Source: Seriola aureovittata
Taxonomy: Eukaryota > Chordata > Actinopteri > Carangiformes > Carangidae
Direction of reading: 5' to 3'
DNA length: 64,000 bases
NCBI RefSeq assembly: GCF_021018895.1
Contig: NC_079375.1
Coordinates: forward strand, 21,644,975 to 21,708,974
The first letter of the stretch is position 1, and each line of letters opens with the position of its first letter. Of this stretch, positions 50,701 through 62,288 are shown piece after piece. The position numbers and the translations under genes are program-made. The notes under the pieces were generated by a model that was not told the DNA's origin, searched no databases, and saw only the letters and a list, made by a program, of their open reading frames with translations.

Positions 50701-51669
50701 TAATTGCTCAATTAATTTGCATATTTTTTGTGTCTGTCAATTTTTGTGTATTTCATCTCCTTATTCTAAATGTATGACTCGTTTTACTTAACAGAGAACG
50801 GCAGTGATCATGACAAAAACAATAAAAACATGTAGGTTTATGTCCCTCCTGTAAGTTAAAACACTCCTGACTCTCCTCTTCGTTAATCTACAATTTCTTA
50901 AGCTTGAGAGGGTTTGTAAGATGGATTTTACAGTCATCTTTGGGAAACAGGGCCCTGATGATTTAGAGCGTCTAGTTCTTAAAATCTGACCAAATGTGAT
51001 GCTCGGTTTGTATTTGTTAATGTCGAACGTTTGTGTTCGTGTAGGTACTACTACCAGAGAGGGATACTGAATAAGGTTGAAGGCCAGCGACTCGTCTACC
51101 AGTTCACCTCTCTGCCCAAAGACATGATTTATATCACGGATGGAGACGGCACCAAAGAAGAAGACGACGATGATCACGACGACAACAGCTGCAATGATGA
51201 AGGTGTGAGTGATGACTCTGATGACAGCACAATATCTTCTAGTGACCAGTCAGTGGAGGATGGAGTTTCCCACCCACCACAAAAGAAGACGTCACCCAGT
51301 AGCACTGTCCGAGCCCCAGCCACCCAGCGAACCAGGCCGGCTCCCAGGCCTTCAGGGCAGCGCGACACCGTCCTGCGGCCTGCCAGCACCAGCCTGATCC
51401 AGGAGCAGCATTTGCCCATCGTGTCTGCCGAGATGCTGCGGACCCTCCAGAACCTGGAGAAAGTCCAGTCCCTGCAGCCCACGGGTCACGCCTCAGTCTT
51501 TAAAACGGCTCAGCTGCTGGGGAGTCTGTATGAGCGACAGGCCGCTGCTGGGGTGGCTGTAGACAGTGAGGGTGCACCTGAGACACAAGATAAGAAGCCA
51601 CACGGAGGGCAGAAAGCTTCACAAGTAGAGACTCCTCAGCTGGTGCCTCTAATTAGCTCTGACCAATAG
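44793..51669 (+). CDS. elf1: ELF1-like ETS-domain transcription factor, complete but short (448 aa)
   Basis: Nuclear transcription factor of the ELF subfamily; the ETS winged helix binds GGAA sites. ELF1 acts mainly in blood and endothelial gene control. Coding exons are 44793-44852, 45017-45143, 47508-47615, 47779-47934, 48045-48119, 49984-50179 and 51045-51669, with consistent phases and AG/GT borders. The N-terminus (ELIFDFASD, then [20 protein letters not shown]) is the ELF acidic activation region. [11 protein letters not shown] at about 148-158 is an AT-hook/NLS-like patch. The ETS domain spans about 176-262 with LYLWQFL, recognition helix [14 protein letters not shown] and the two base-contacting arginines R238 and R241. 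An acidic run lies at 279-301. Oddities: the conserved loop WTQREKGIFKLVDSKAVS of the family reads [18 protein letters not shown] here, and the tail after the ETS domain is about 190 residues against more than 300 in human ELF1. This is probably a diverged teleost duplicate. ELF4 is a less likely alternative. Confidence 0.88.
45144..47507. other. elf1 intron 2, no additional gene supported
   Basis: A frame of 115 codons at 45582-45929 lies in GC-richer, TAGCTAAC-bearing sequence, has no recognised domain and is probably repeat-derived. The remainder is AT-rich intron. Confidence 0.4.
48940..49670 (-). mobile_element. L1-type LINE C-terminal fragment in elf1 intron 5
   Basis: The minus strand gives pieces in several frames: [17 protein letters not shown] at about 49560, [20 protein letters not shown] at about 49440, [19 protein letters not shown] at about 49300-49260, then [21 protein letters not shown]. 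This order is the C-terminal part of the L1 reverse-transcriptase ORF downstream of the catalytic core. Frames are broken by stops and shifts, so the copy is dead and heavily 5' truncated. Confidence 0.65.
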
Positions 51670-53185
51670 ACCAGTCCACCACCAAACACACACACATACA
51701 CTCCACTGACTCAGGACCAGTTACAGAGCTGCACTTTGTTGTGGCAATGTCTTCACACCAGGGCCTATATTTCATAATTGTGTAAGACTGGGATTATTGA
51801 TCTAGGGTTATTTTTGTATTTTAGATTTTTTTTTTTTTAATAAGTTGGTAACAAAGATAATTCTAGATCAGCCCTTCCTTACTGACATCTGAGTTGGGAG
51901 GAAATTGGCAGGAACCAAAATGAACAGCATTCAGCAGTTTACGTTCTAAGTAGACTATAAAAACTCATGTCCTTTATTTCAGCCTTCTGTTATTATCTGT
52001 ATCTGTTAACTGTACAAGACACCAAAGACAGACATGCACTGGAATCCACAGCCTCTCTGCACCTTCTGCAGACACACACCCGCTGCTTGCACCTCAGCTC
52101 CAGTGTCATGGAGCTAATTCTCTCATCAGCACACTGTGCCCTTCTTTTCTGCCTCTACTGCTCTGTTCCTTTTTTTTTATTGTCACAGCCTGAATCATTC
52201 CTCTGCCTTGATGCACTATTGCTTACCCCTTGCTGTATATTTCTTCTCTTAAGTGCCTGAAGATCTTCGACACATCCTGTCCCTGCTTCCACTGTTCCTG
52301 GTGATCACGAGGTTATTGAGGGAAAACATTCCATATTATTGTTATTATTTTTTAAGATTACTGAATTATGTTTGTATTGTGAAATGTTGAAAACAAGGGA
52401 TCACTGTATTTCTAGAATAGGAATTTAGCACTGCTGCTGTTTATAGCTGAAGTATGTACACAGTGGACCTGTCTGTTGTTGACAATCACCAGTGAAATGG
52501 TCTCATAGCCTTTTACTTCGGCCTCCTTCAGAGTAGCCTTTCTGCAATGCACATATTCTAATTAGTTACTACACATATATACAGTAAATGCTTATATGGA
52601 CTTCTAAAGCATATCTTTGTGTACTGTGTGTTATATACTGTATGTTTGTGAACATTCTTGACTTTGTGCCTTGTTGCCATTTTCTCCCTCAGGTTTGTAA
52701 AAATTTGTTTTGCTGCACAGATCATATACTCTATGCAAGGAGTAAAACAGCTGGCCGTTTGTAATGAAGTAATGTTAAGTTCAGTGTTTTCTCTTCGGTT
52801 GATCTTGGTTTAGCCTCGCAAAGCCAGCCGACAAAGTTCACCTGACATCAAATGAAACCTGAGCTCATAAGATTTAGGCTGGGATCTGTGAGGCTAAACT
52901 TGGTTAGGAGATGTTTAAAACTGTGCCTTTGCCCCCCCCTCCAGGAAAACCCCTATGCAAAACTGTTTTCACTTTATTACTGAGTAAAACATTTATTTTG
53001 AAATCCCCTCACTTTGCTTTATCTGGAAGATAATGTAAGTTTTACTGATACAGATCTGTAAGCTTGTAGCAGAGGGAGAGGTGGAGTTTCTGTTGCTTTT
53101 CTTGGTGTATTTGCTTTCATGCAGTTCCGAGGTGTTGAAAAGATAATGGTCAATATAAAATAAACTTAATTTTGTCATCATATGT
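51670..53185 (+). other. elf1: elf1 3' UTR with poly(A) signal at 53159-53164
   Basis: Follows TAG at 51667-51669. It is long, AT-rich and non-coding. The best hexamer is AATAAA at 53159-53164 (ATATAAAATAAACTT). Shorter 3' UTR forms are possible. Confidence 0.5.
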
Positions 53186-53454
53186 GTGAAATTCATCTCT
53201 GCTCATTTATTCACCCACATTTGGTTTACTAGTGTCAATTGTGAAAGTGCATTTACTGATTTTTATTAGTTACATGTGATAGGGAAATGTGTTTCCACTA
53301 CGTTTAATTGACAGCTATAAATAGTAGTAACTCTACAGATTGAGATTATACTTGCAATTGCAATAATCATGAAAGCATGTATTGTATTTTGAATTTACAG
53401 CAAAAAAGAAAACTATACTCCTATATGATTTAAATTTTTTATGTTTCTATAAGT

Positions 53455-53672
53455 TTATGAAATATGGAATTTAGGACTTTTATAGGACTCAATCCTATAG
53501 GATAATCTTACATGAGATGGATTTTTATAGGGTTTATTATATGGTCATCTGTTTCATTTAGTGCTTATAGTCCTACAGGGTATATCCCAATCATGTGTAA
53601 TTATAGGATATATCCCATAGGATTATATATAGGCTTTTATCCTATAGGATTTTAACCTATAAGATTGGTTCC
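53455..53672. repeat. Cluster of palindromic CCTATAGG-type words
   Basis: AATCCTATAGGAT (53491-53503), TATAGTCCTACAGGG, CCCATAGGATTATATATAGG and TTATCCTATAGGATTTTAACC recur within about 200 bases on an AT-rich background. The units are self-complementary (ATCCTATAGGAT). Probably a decayed hairpin-forming element; no family name can be given. Confidence 0.55.
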
Positions 53673-54100
53673 CAAATCAAATAGATATTTTAATTGAAAT
53701 TTTCTTTGGGAATCGTTAAGGACTATGGAAACATATATTCAGATTATAAAATATAATGCATTCTTATGAGTGAAACTGCCAAGGATAAAATTTAAAACAT
53801 GAAAATGCTGCCTCCACATTACTACTTTAGTTCAATATTCATAATTGAACATAATAATACTGTATGATATAGGCATATATATATATAACTGGCATTATAC
53901 TTTAAAATACAATTTAGAATGCAGGGATTTTACTCTTTACTTTATTATTGTATTTTCACAGTGAGGTTTTTGATAGTATCCTAAGCACATTGTTACTTCT
54001 TCCTTTACTGGCGGGCAAACACTGACTGGTGCAATGCGCCTCCAGGCCGATAGGTGGAGGAGTGGCAGTCGGAGCACGTGCAGTCGGATGTTGACAGGCC
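53673..54100. other. Short intergenic interval between elf1 and sugt1
   Basis: AT-rich up to about 53990, then GC-rich toward the sugt1 start. No gene is present. An (AT)n patch lies at about 53875-53886. Confidence 0.45.
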
Positions 54101-54209
54101 TCTTTCACCGCCCGTGCTCTGGCTGTTGGTGTTGCTATCACGTTTCCAGCCTCCACATCTAGAACTTTCCTGTTACTCCAGGAACACTGTCCACAGTCGC
54201 AGAAAGCCC
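54000..54209 (+). promoter_or_regulatory. sugt1: Probable sugt1 promoter and 5' UTR
   Basis: GC- and CpG-richer sequence replaces the AT-rich flank at about 54000 and runs to the ATG at 54210. No TATA box was seen, as is usual for a housekeeping gene. The transcription start was not placed. Confidence 0.4.
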
Positions 54210-57200
54210 ATGGCAACCGAACGGCAAGTTAAACCAAACACATTACCCAGATTTTATATGATTCATTTGTTTGATACGTTTGTCTCTACGCACGTGTGTT
54301 AACGGTTGATCTCTGCTTTTGCTTTAGCAGCTTCACCGATAGCTTCATTGACGAAGATCCACAGAGAGCTCTGGAGGTAAACACAGCCGTTAGCTAGCCA
54401 TAAACAACCGTCCTTAGCGATTTTAACAAATATCTGGTGGCCCTTTCCGGTTATCTTCCGGTCAACTCTGACTTTGTCCGACTAGCTGAAATTGAGTGTG
54501 GTGTCGGTGACACGTTTATGATGTTTGTAACCAACCAGCAAAGTTAGCTAACGCTTACTGTTAGCATCACTTTGTAAAAAGAGCAGGGCAGGATTATCCA
54601 TATCCCTAAGTATCTGTAACATTTTAAAGGTAGCACTTTATGTTGTTGTGCTTCACCACCATTTATAAGTCATGAGGAGTTATCACCAGATAACAGTCGT
54701 TTTTAGATAGGTGGGGTTGTCAGCAAGACAAGCTTGCAGTGTCATCTTCAACAGATTTGAATAGAAGTCAGTAGCGAATGCTGTTTTTTTAGTTTTATTT
54801 ACTTCATATTTAAAACACACTTTCCTTTGAATGATGGTGACTGCTCTGTGGAAACTATTACACTAGGAATAGCAGTTCAGGTAATACACGCTTGTGAACC
54901 CTCTCAGAATGACCTCTTCCACTTCCAGATGGTTTCCTGAATAATAGTTGTGTGTGAAAGCCAGAATTGCAGAGAGAGGAGACAACCATGTCTGTCTCAG
55001 TGTCAGCATTTGCTTAGTGTTACTTTTCTACCGCTAAAACAAATCTTTCCAAGTCAAAGCTGTGCAGTAAGCTGTCCACTTAAACACCTCCTCTTTTCTT
55101 CTAGGCACTGAATGAGGCCTTGCAAGGCGACTCCGACAACGCAGAGTGGTTTTGTCAGCGTGCTTATGCTCACATTCTTCTAAAAAACTACAGCTGTAAG
55201 CCTTCACAGTATTTTGTGGTGACAAACATGATTAGTAAATGGCCATTTTAAAAAATGAATTTGCATGATTATACTTGCTTTCAGAAAATATACATTTTAT
55301 TCTAATATTAATAACTATTTGTTTTTTGATACAGTCGATAGTATATGAGTATAATCTAATAGTTGGCTATTCAATCTTCATAAACAGCTGATTATCTTGT
55401 GAGGTCCAGACTTCTAAGTGACATAACCTTGATGAATATATATGTACTGTATAATAAACATAGTGTTTTCTTCCACAGGTGCTGCTGATGATGCAAAGAA
55501 AGCACAACAGTTAAAACCCAGCCTTCCTCTTGCTTTCATGCGAACAGGGTGTGTACTTTGACATGATAAAGGAAACATAGGTTAATTGCATATTTGTTAA
55601 AGTATATAAGCTCAGCTGAAGATACTTTTGAATGACCCAAATAGTTCTATTTCATTTAGCCTAAGTTGTGGTATGAATTTGATTTGTAGACATTATAGGT
55701 TGGCTTCCTTAAATGACATGCCAAATAAAGTAGTACTGCTTTTACACAATAATTTCAGGTATGAAAGTAAGACCCATTTTTCCTGTTGCTTAAGTTTCAA
55801 TTTGTGACTCTGATGTTAATAGTTTGTTGGCACTTGTGATTTTTGAATTTCTGGCTGATGAATGTCAACTTGCAAATTGAGAATGGAAAGTTGACATGCC
55901 AGAAAAATTAACGAGACATGATCTAAATTTTGCGTGTGAAAAGAAGTCACCTTTATTTTTCCAAGATTTTCCAGTCTAAGTGTGTGTGACATGTTTTTCT
56001 CCCCTAACTGCAGAATAGCAGAGTACTACATGAACCAGTATGTGTCAGCACATGCAACCTTCACTCAGGGACACGAACTGGATGGTGAGTACAGCTTATT
56101 TTGGCCTTGAGACTTGAGCACAAACTTCCTATCATTCCACTTGTTACCAACCACTGTTCCCAGCAGTACCCTGTCTGCTTCACTCTACTCACTGAGTACA
56201 CACTTCTAAACTTATGTCCTTTAGCTTTAGTTATAAAATACATTACAATATGATTTTATTAACATAGTGCTTTTATTTATTGCTTATACAATGACATCAA
56301 AAAAATCCTTTCTGATTGTGGAGTGCGTATCTTTAAATGTATTACTGGATACCTCAAATATTCAGTAACAATTGAACCACCATACTAAATCAATGCACAA
56401 TATACTGTATATTAAGGTAGAGGTAACATGGCACAACCACTTTTACTTCATTACAAGTTAATTCACTGATGAAACTGAATTAACTGTGGATCAATCTGAC
56501 TTCAAACAAACTTGTTGTCAATTTGAACATTGTTTCTCTTTATCACTATAGGCCTGATAATACACTTCACATTATTCTATGACTCCTCCTCATCCGTTAT
56601 ATTTTTATATCAAGTGATCTTGTAGTGTGTTATAGTTTATATATTTAAAGTAAACATTTTTTGTTTATTATTATTTATTTTTAAATACAGGCCTATAATG
56701 AAATTGATACTGAAATCGTCTCTGATTTTTTGTCTCATTCTCTCAAGAGGTTTGTTTTTTGTTTAAATTTTCCTTGATGTGTCCGTGTGTTGTCGAACCA
56801 GATGGTCTACATGTTGGTTACTGTAGATTACTGATATATTTGAGTTTAAATGTCAAGTTTATCTTTTAAGCTGTATAATCCAAATTTGCACCAGAATTTA
56901 GGCAGGCCCATTTTAAACTGCCTTTATTGTTGAATATCAACATCGTTTGTTTTCACATTCCATTCAGATTGCATGTGTTCATAAACAAAGAAAGTGAATG
57001 TATTGTTTCTGGATGGCCAGATATTAAAACATTTCCAGACGACTTCTTTCACCACCACTTTTTATAACCTTTTAAACTTATAACTATAACTTTTAACTGA
57101 ATGAAGGATTACAGTCCTCAGATGTAAGTTATCAGAGAAACAAGCTGAGCAAACAGCCCCTCTCGCAGCCCCTCCTGACCTCCTGTGTCCGCCCAAGAAT

Positions 57201-60200
57201 GTCGGAGAAACACTGATTTTTAATGTGAAACTGCTTCATTCAGTGTTTTTATCGATTTTAATTATTGGCATTGTTTGTTTTGAAGAGAAGACCTCTGCAG
57301 ATAATTTGGCTCCTGGTAAAAAACCTCCTGAACAATGAGCACTGAAGAACCTAACCTAAAAATAAAATGGCAATGAGCTGACAGTGAAGACAATACCAAC
57401 CCTTGTGATCCCACGCTAATTCACAAAGCCATAAAACTACATCTTGTCATTGCTTTGATTGACAGACCTCTATCAGCAGAAAAGGGCGTTGAACATTACT
57501 CTGCAAATGTAATGCAAATTGTTAACGTCTTTATTTAAAAGACAAAATTTACTGGACATTGCATGCATTAGTGGAAACTCGACCTGTTAACATTTGATAA
57601 AACTGTAATTTATACACATACTGTGGCTTCCAAAAGTTGGAGACAACAGATACATACACAATATAAGCTCACAAGCAAGGCAACATGGAAAAACTGCAAA
57701 TCGGCAAATATCTTTCAAATGCCCTCAAGGATAGGTTCAGTACAGCCTTATTAAAATGAATATAAAAGGCTAATTTGTAATCATTTTTTCTAGCTGGAGC
57801 TGGAGCTGTTGCATCACATCCTTCCAGGGCTGAATAGGTTAATGAATTTGTTTCAAGTTTAGTAATGTCATGTCACATGCTGACTGTTACAAAAGAGTAA
57901 TTGTACATTTTGGTTTTGTCTTGAGGGATGCATCCATGATGTCACTTAAGGACTAATATATTTTAAAACCTTTAACTTAATAATGTTTTTGCAGTTCCAG
58001 ATCATATGAGCTAGTGAAACCACTTTAAGTCCACATTGTTTGCACATTGTCAACCATAACACTATCACCACCATTTTCAATATACAGACCAACTGTCACA
58101 AAGTCTCATTACTTTCTTCACTGTAGAGCTACAGTTTGTCCATCGCTCTCCTTCACAGTGAACGTCACTGAAAATACAACCAAAACATGAGCAACAACAC
58201 ATTGATGCTCGCTGCATAATGATGTGTATATTGCAGAACACAAGCATGAAAATGCTGTAGATATGTCTGTAACAGAATTGCTGTCATGGAAGCATGAATT
58301 GATTTTAATGGACATATTTTTATATATATTTATTTCATTATAAAACAAGCTGTCATTGTGTTTTTGGAGTGTTGATCCTTAAGGCTTTATTGGCGATTGG
58401 GCAAGTGGCCCAAATATCTTCAAGGAACATTTGATGAATCTGTAGTCAGAATTAAATTGATGGCATGGTGCACAAACACCAGAAATTAGGCTCTTTCTCT
58501 TCTTTCATCTCTTTTGGGTTTGTTATATAACCAACAATAATGTATTAAACTTTTGCTTATTTTTACTCTCCCCCATTTGCCCATTTTCTTCCAAGTAATT
58601 TCAGCTTTGGAAACAAACCTATTAAAATAATGACTTCAGCCTTCTCCAGCACTTAGTCAAACCACTGTAGACTTCATTAGCACTTCACTAAAGCTCTTAA
58701 ATCTTTTCACTAAATTTTCTAATAATGCTGTATTTTTTTTTTTTATATACAATATTTTGTAACAAAGCAAGACAGAACATTCCCATTATTTTTGTGATCT
58801 CCACAGCTTCTGACAAATCATATGAGATCTGGATAAAGCGGTGTGAAGAAATGATCAATGGTGAGTAGCTGAACAAGTCTTTGTTTTTATTAGATCCATA
58901 TTCAAGCTGATTGTTCTTAAATTTTACATTCATTAGGGTATTTAATAGTCTTTTTCTATTTTATTTCAAATTATTTAATTGTTTTATTTATTCTAAATCC
59001 TCAAAGGGTATTAAACATTGCTACACAATATTCCCTCTTCCAGGTTTGCTTAAAAAGTTCAAACTATCAAATCCATTACCAGTTCCATCTAACATCTACA
59101 TACTGTTTTTTTCCTGCTATCAAACACTAAACGGCACAGTCTGATCAAACAAACAAGCACGCACGCATCCATGAACCCACATTGGTAGAGTGTTTAGGCA
59201 GAGCTGCTTCGTCCAATAAAAGATGCATGCCATGTCTGGGCGGTGTGTTGCTGTTTGCTGGTGATGCCTGGGCCCTCTGGATCATCTCAAGTAAACAAGA
59301 GCATGAGTTTTGACAAACACGCTTCACACCCGCATGCACACGTACTCCCACGAGCGGTATGATTCATCAGAGTAACTTTACTGATGTTTGAAAGCCCCCG
59401 ATGAGACCCAACCCGTTCATAAGCCCGCTCAAAGACAGAACACACGCGTGCGCGCACACAGACAAATGCACACCAGGGTGCACATCAACCCACCACCCCT
59501 AAAACTTGAAAGTAACCTCCTTGCGCTTGCTCATGCTCACACCAGGAGCAGTCATCCTTTTTTTTTTTCTGGTGACAGTGTGTTTACCACCAGCCAACAA
59601 ACACTCACGACACCTGGTTATTCCATCACGTGTGGCTCCCTGCTCGTACCAAAACACACAAACAGAGACACACACACACACACACAGACACACACAGACA
59701 CATAGCCTTTTTCTGTTAACAGCCCAGCTCCTCACCATTTCAAACGCGACCTCATTAAGACAACATTAACACGCCTCCTATCATCTCATCTCTCTCTACC
59801 CTCTGTGTGCTCTCACGCTGTGTAATGAAATCAGTGAATAATGTATGATAGCACGCTGGTAAACGGTGATCAGGCTTGCTTGGGCTCACAGGGCTTATAA
59901 TGGGCGTGGATGGACCAGTAAACAAACTGGTGGCGAGGCAGGGAGCGTGTGTGTGTGTATGTGTGTGTCTATATCTATGTGGAGTTATATCTTTGTGCTA
60001 TCATTTATCTATAAACAGGTGTGTGCTACATTACAAGTTGCATTCTTACAGCCTTTTAATCATTATATTTGAGCAAATTGAGTTTAGGGACTTAAGGAGT
60101 GTATTAAATGCGTCCACCTTCCTCTGTCCCTCCAGATCAGACACAGAACGGCAGCGTCAACAGGGTGAGTTTCTCTGCTCAGCCACCAGGGAGCAGTGTT

Positions 60201-60951
60201 GCTCTCAGCATCAGTAGGCAGAATCAGTCTTGTGTATGCTCTTGCTTCAAAGAGGGGCGCCTTACTAAGCTGCTTTTGTTATTTTGTTTTTACACATTCG
60301 TGTCCTTTTTGTTTTGGCCCTTTACCTTATCACCACATCTTCCTCTCTAATTGCCGTCCCGTCTCTGGTGCTGAACGACCCAGCAGACACCAGCAGTGCC
60401 AAATGTGAAGTAAGTATATCAATGTAAATATTCCTTATCTAGGTATCACTTTTATGTTTTTACTGTGAATTTATTACACCAGTTAAATATTTAACCCAGC
60501 CTCGGTGCATCAACCGGCCCCATTCTGTATGAGTGTGTAAATACAATGTGCATAGACAGTATATGTAAATGAGCTGCTGCTGTTGTGTTACTTGATTTTC
60601 TGGGTTGCATGAAGTCTCTGTATTAGTCAGAAGTCTATTGTCAGATCAGTGGTCAAAAGAGAAGAAGTCATATCAGTAAGTCGTGTTATTCAGACTTTTT
60701 GATCATTGTGTGTGTGTGTTTCTCTCTCACAGATACGACTGGTATCAAACAGAATCTCAAGTTATTGTCACAGTCATGGCGAAAAACGTACCCAAGGATG
60801 GTGTTTCTGTCAAATTCATGGACAAAGAGGTACAAACACACACTTCAGTGTAGAGAGAGAAGTGTGTGTGTGTGTGTGTGTCTGTCTGTGTGGAAGGAAC
60901 AGGGATGGGTTAGCTCGTGGGTGTTTCCTCGGGGGGGCCCATTAGATGGGT

Positions 60952-61008
<57 letters not shown>

Positions 61009-62288
61009 CCCACGGACCCAACTATGCCTCCAGTGGTGCCTTGTTAACATTGCCCCTAAAGTACAGATCTAAGAACAATTTACCCTCCCCAGCTTCTCCA
61101 ACCTCCTAATTGTCTGTAGATAGAAGGCATAACTGATCTAGGATCAGCCACATAGGCCTCTGGGGACAACCCTCTTTCTTTCTCTTTTTCTCTTTTCCTT
61201 TCTGCCTTTCCACTTCTCTTTCCCTCTCTCGGAGGGGTAACTGCAGGGCACCCCAGGGAACGGCTTTGTCTTTCCTAATAGAATAACAAACTGAGTTTAC
61301 CCCATTTCAGAAGAAATAGTTCACTCGCTCCGAATCACACAGTCACTTGTTAAGCTGCCTCTGTGGTGCGAAGTACAGATAAGTTCATATATTTTTTACT
61401 AGGTCAGTATATACAAAAGAAATTAAAGATGAAAGGCAGTGGTTTCACTTATTTTCCCTGGTGACTGAGTATGCAGCAGCTGTATACCTACAGACAGAGC
61501 AGGAATACAACTGGAAATGAATATTAAGGCTTTGATAGCTTTGTGGAATTGCCCAAAAGCTACTTCAGCTAACTTTCTAAGCTTTTATCCCCGATGAACT
61601 ACTTCTTGCATTAATTTAGTCCAAAATCAGAAAAGTGCACTTTCAGTGAAGTGGTCAGTGGTAAATTGCACATTACAGGTTGAAGTGCAGTAGAGTTTGT
61701 CCAAAAAAATAACATGTACATATGAGAGCAGCATTTGGAAAGTGATGAGTGTGGAAACAGTGTGAGGATTTGGGCCACGGCCGACCCCATTTCCCTCTAA
61801 ACCAACAAGACCTCCCACCCACCCAGTAAGTGAGTGACAGGCTGTTAGGAGCTGTCTGACCCTCCCTCATCACTGGTCACTCCGTGGCTGAAGGGGACAG
61901 GGCGAGGATACTCCTGGCCGTCACACCAGCCACATCAGATGATTATTCTCATGGACATGCTGACACCTTCAGCCCCTCCTCACTCCTCAACTCTGTTTTC
62001 TAAAAGACGGCAGTTAAACTAAATGAAAAGATTGGTGCCACAATTTCACGGTTGTCATGGTAATACCTTAGATGAAACTTTCTTTACATATTTTTATGTT
62101 TTCCTAGTTGCTTACGACTAAACTTTATGGCAGTCAATGTGGGGTAATGACTAATATCTGGTCTTTTCTGTGTCTTCCAGCTCGAAGCCATGATACAGCT
62201 GGCATCAGGGGAGAACTACAACTTCCACCTCCACCTTCTGCATCCCATCATCCCTCAACAGAGCAACTTCAAGATCCTCACCACCAAG
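54210..62288 (+). CDS. sugt1: SGT1 homologue, co-chaperone of HSP90 (SUGT1), 5' ten coding exons
   Basis: Adaptor between HSP90 and client complexes (SCF ubiquitin ligases, kinetochore assembly, NLR proteins), acting in cytosol and nucleus. Exons are 54210-54223, 54328-54376, 55105-55195, 55479-55548, 56014-56084, 58807-58860, 60136-60164, 60384-60409, 60733-60829 and 62181-62288. They give 203 in-frame residues; the remaining CS end and the SGS domain lie beyond the window. The TPR domain covers about residues 6-112 ([50 protein letters not shown]). A short linker, QTPAVPNV, precedes the CS domain, which starts at about 136 with [14 protein letters not shown] and continues through [17 protein letters not shown]. 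The first intron starts with GC, not GT (CG then GCAAGT at 54224), the only junction that keeps frame. Two acceptors are NAGNAG. Two internal exons are only 29 and 26 bases. Confidence 0.9.
56085..58806. other. sugt1 intron 5, large AT-rich intron
   Basis: About 2.7 kb of AT-rich sequence without recognisable gene or classified repeat. Confidence 0.5.
58861..60135. other. sugt1 intron 6
   Basis: Contains a patchy CA/GA microsatellite at about 59664-59701 and a TG patch at about 59947-59968. No further exon is needed for frame. Confidence 0.45.
60830..62180. other. sugt1 intron 9 with microsatellites
   Basis: A short GT run lies at about 60862-60881 and a (CA)n tract of about 26 units at 60954-61006. 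No coding signal was seen. Confidence 0.5.
60954..61006. repeat. (CA)n microsatellite
   Basis: Uninterrupted CA tract ended by CTCCCCACGG. Confidence 0.95.

Noticed and set aside
60699..61109. 136-codon frame containing Cys/Val and His/Thr runs
   Set aside because: It is out of frame with the SUGT1 exon it overlaps, and the runs come from microsatellites.
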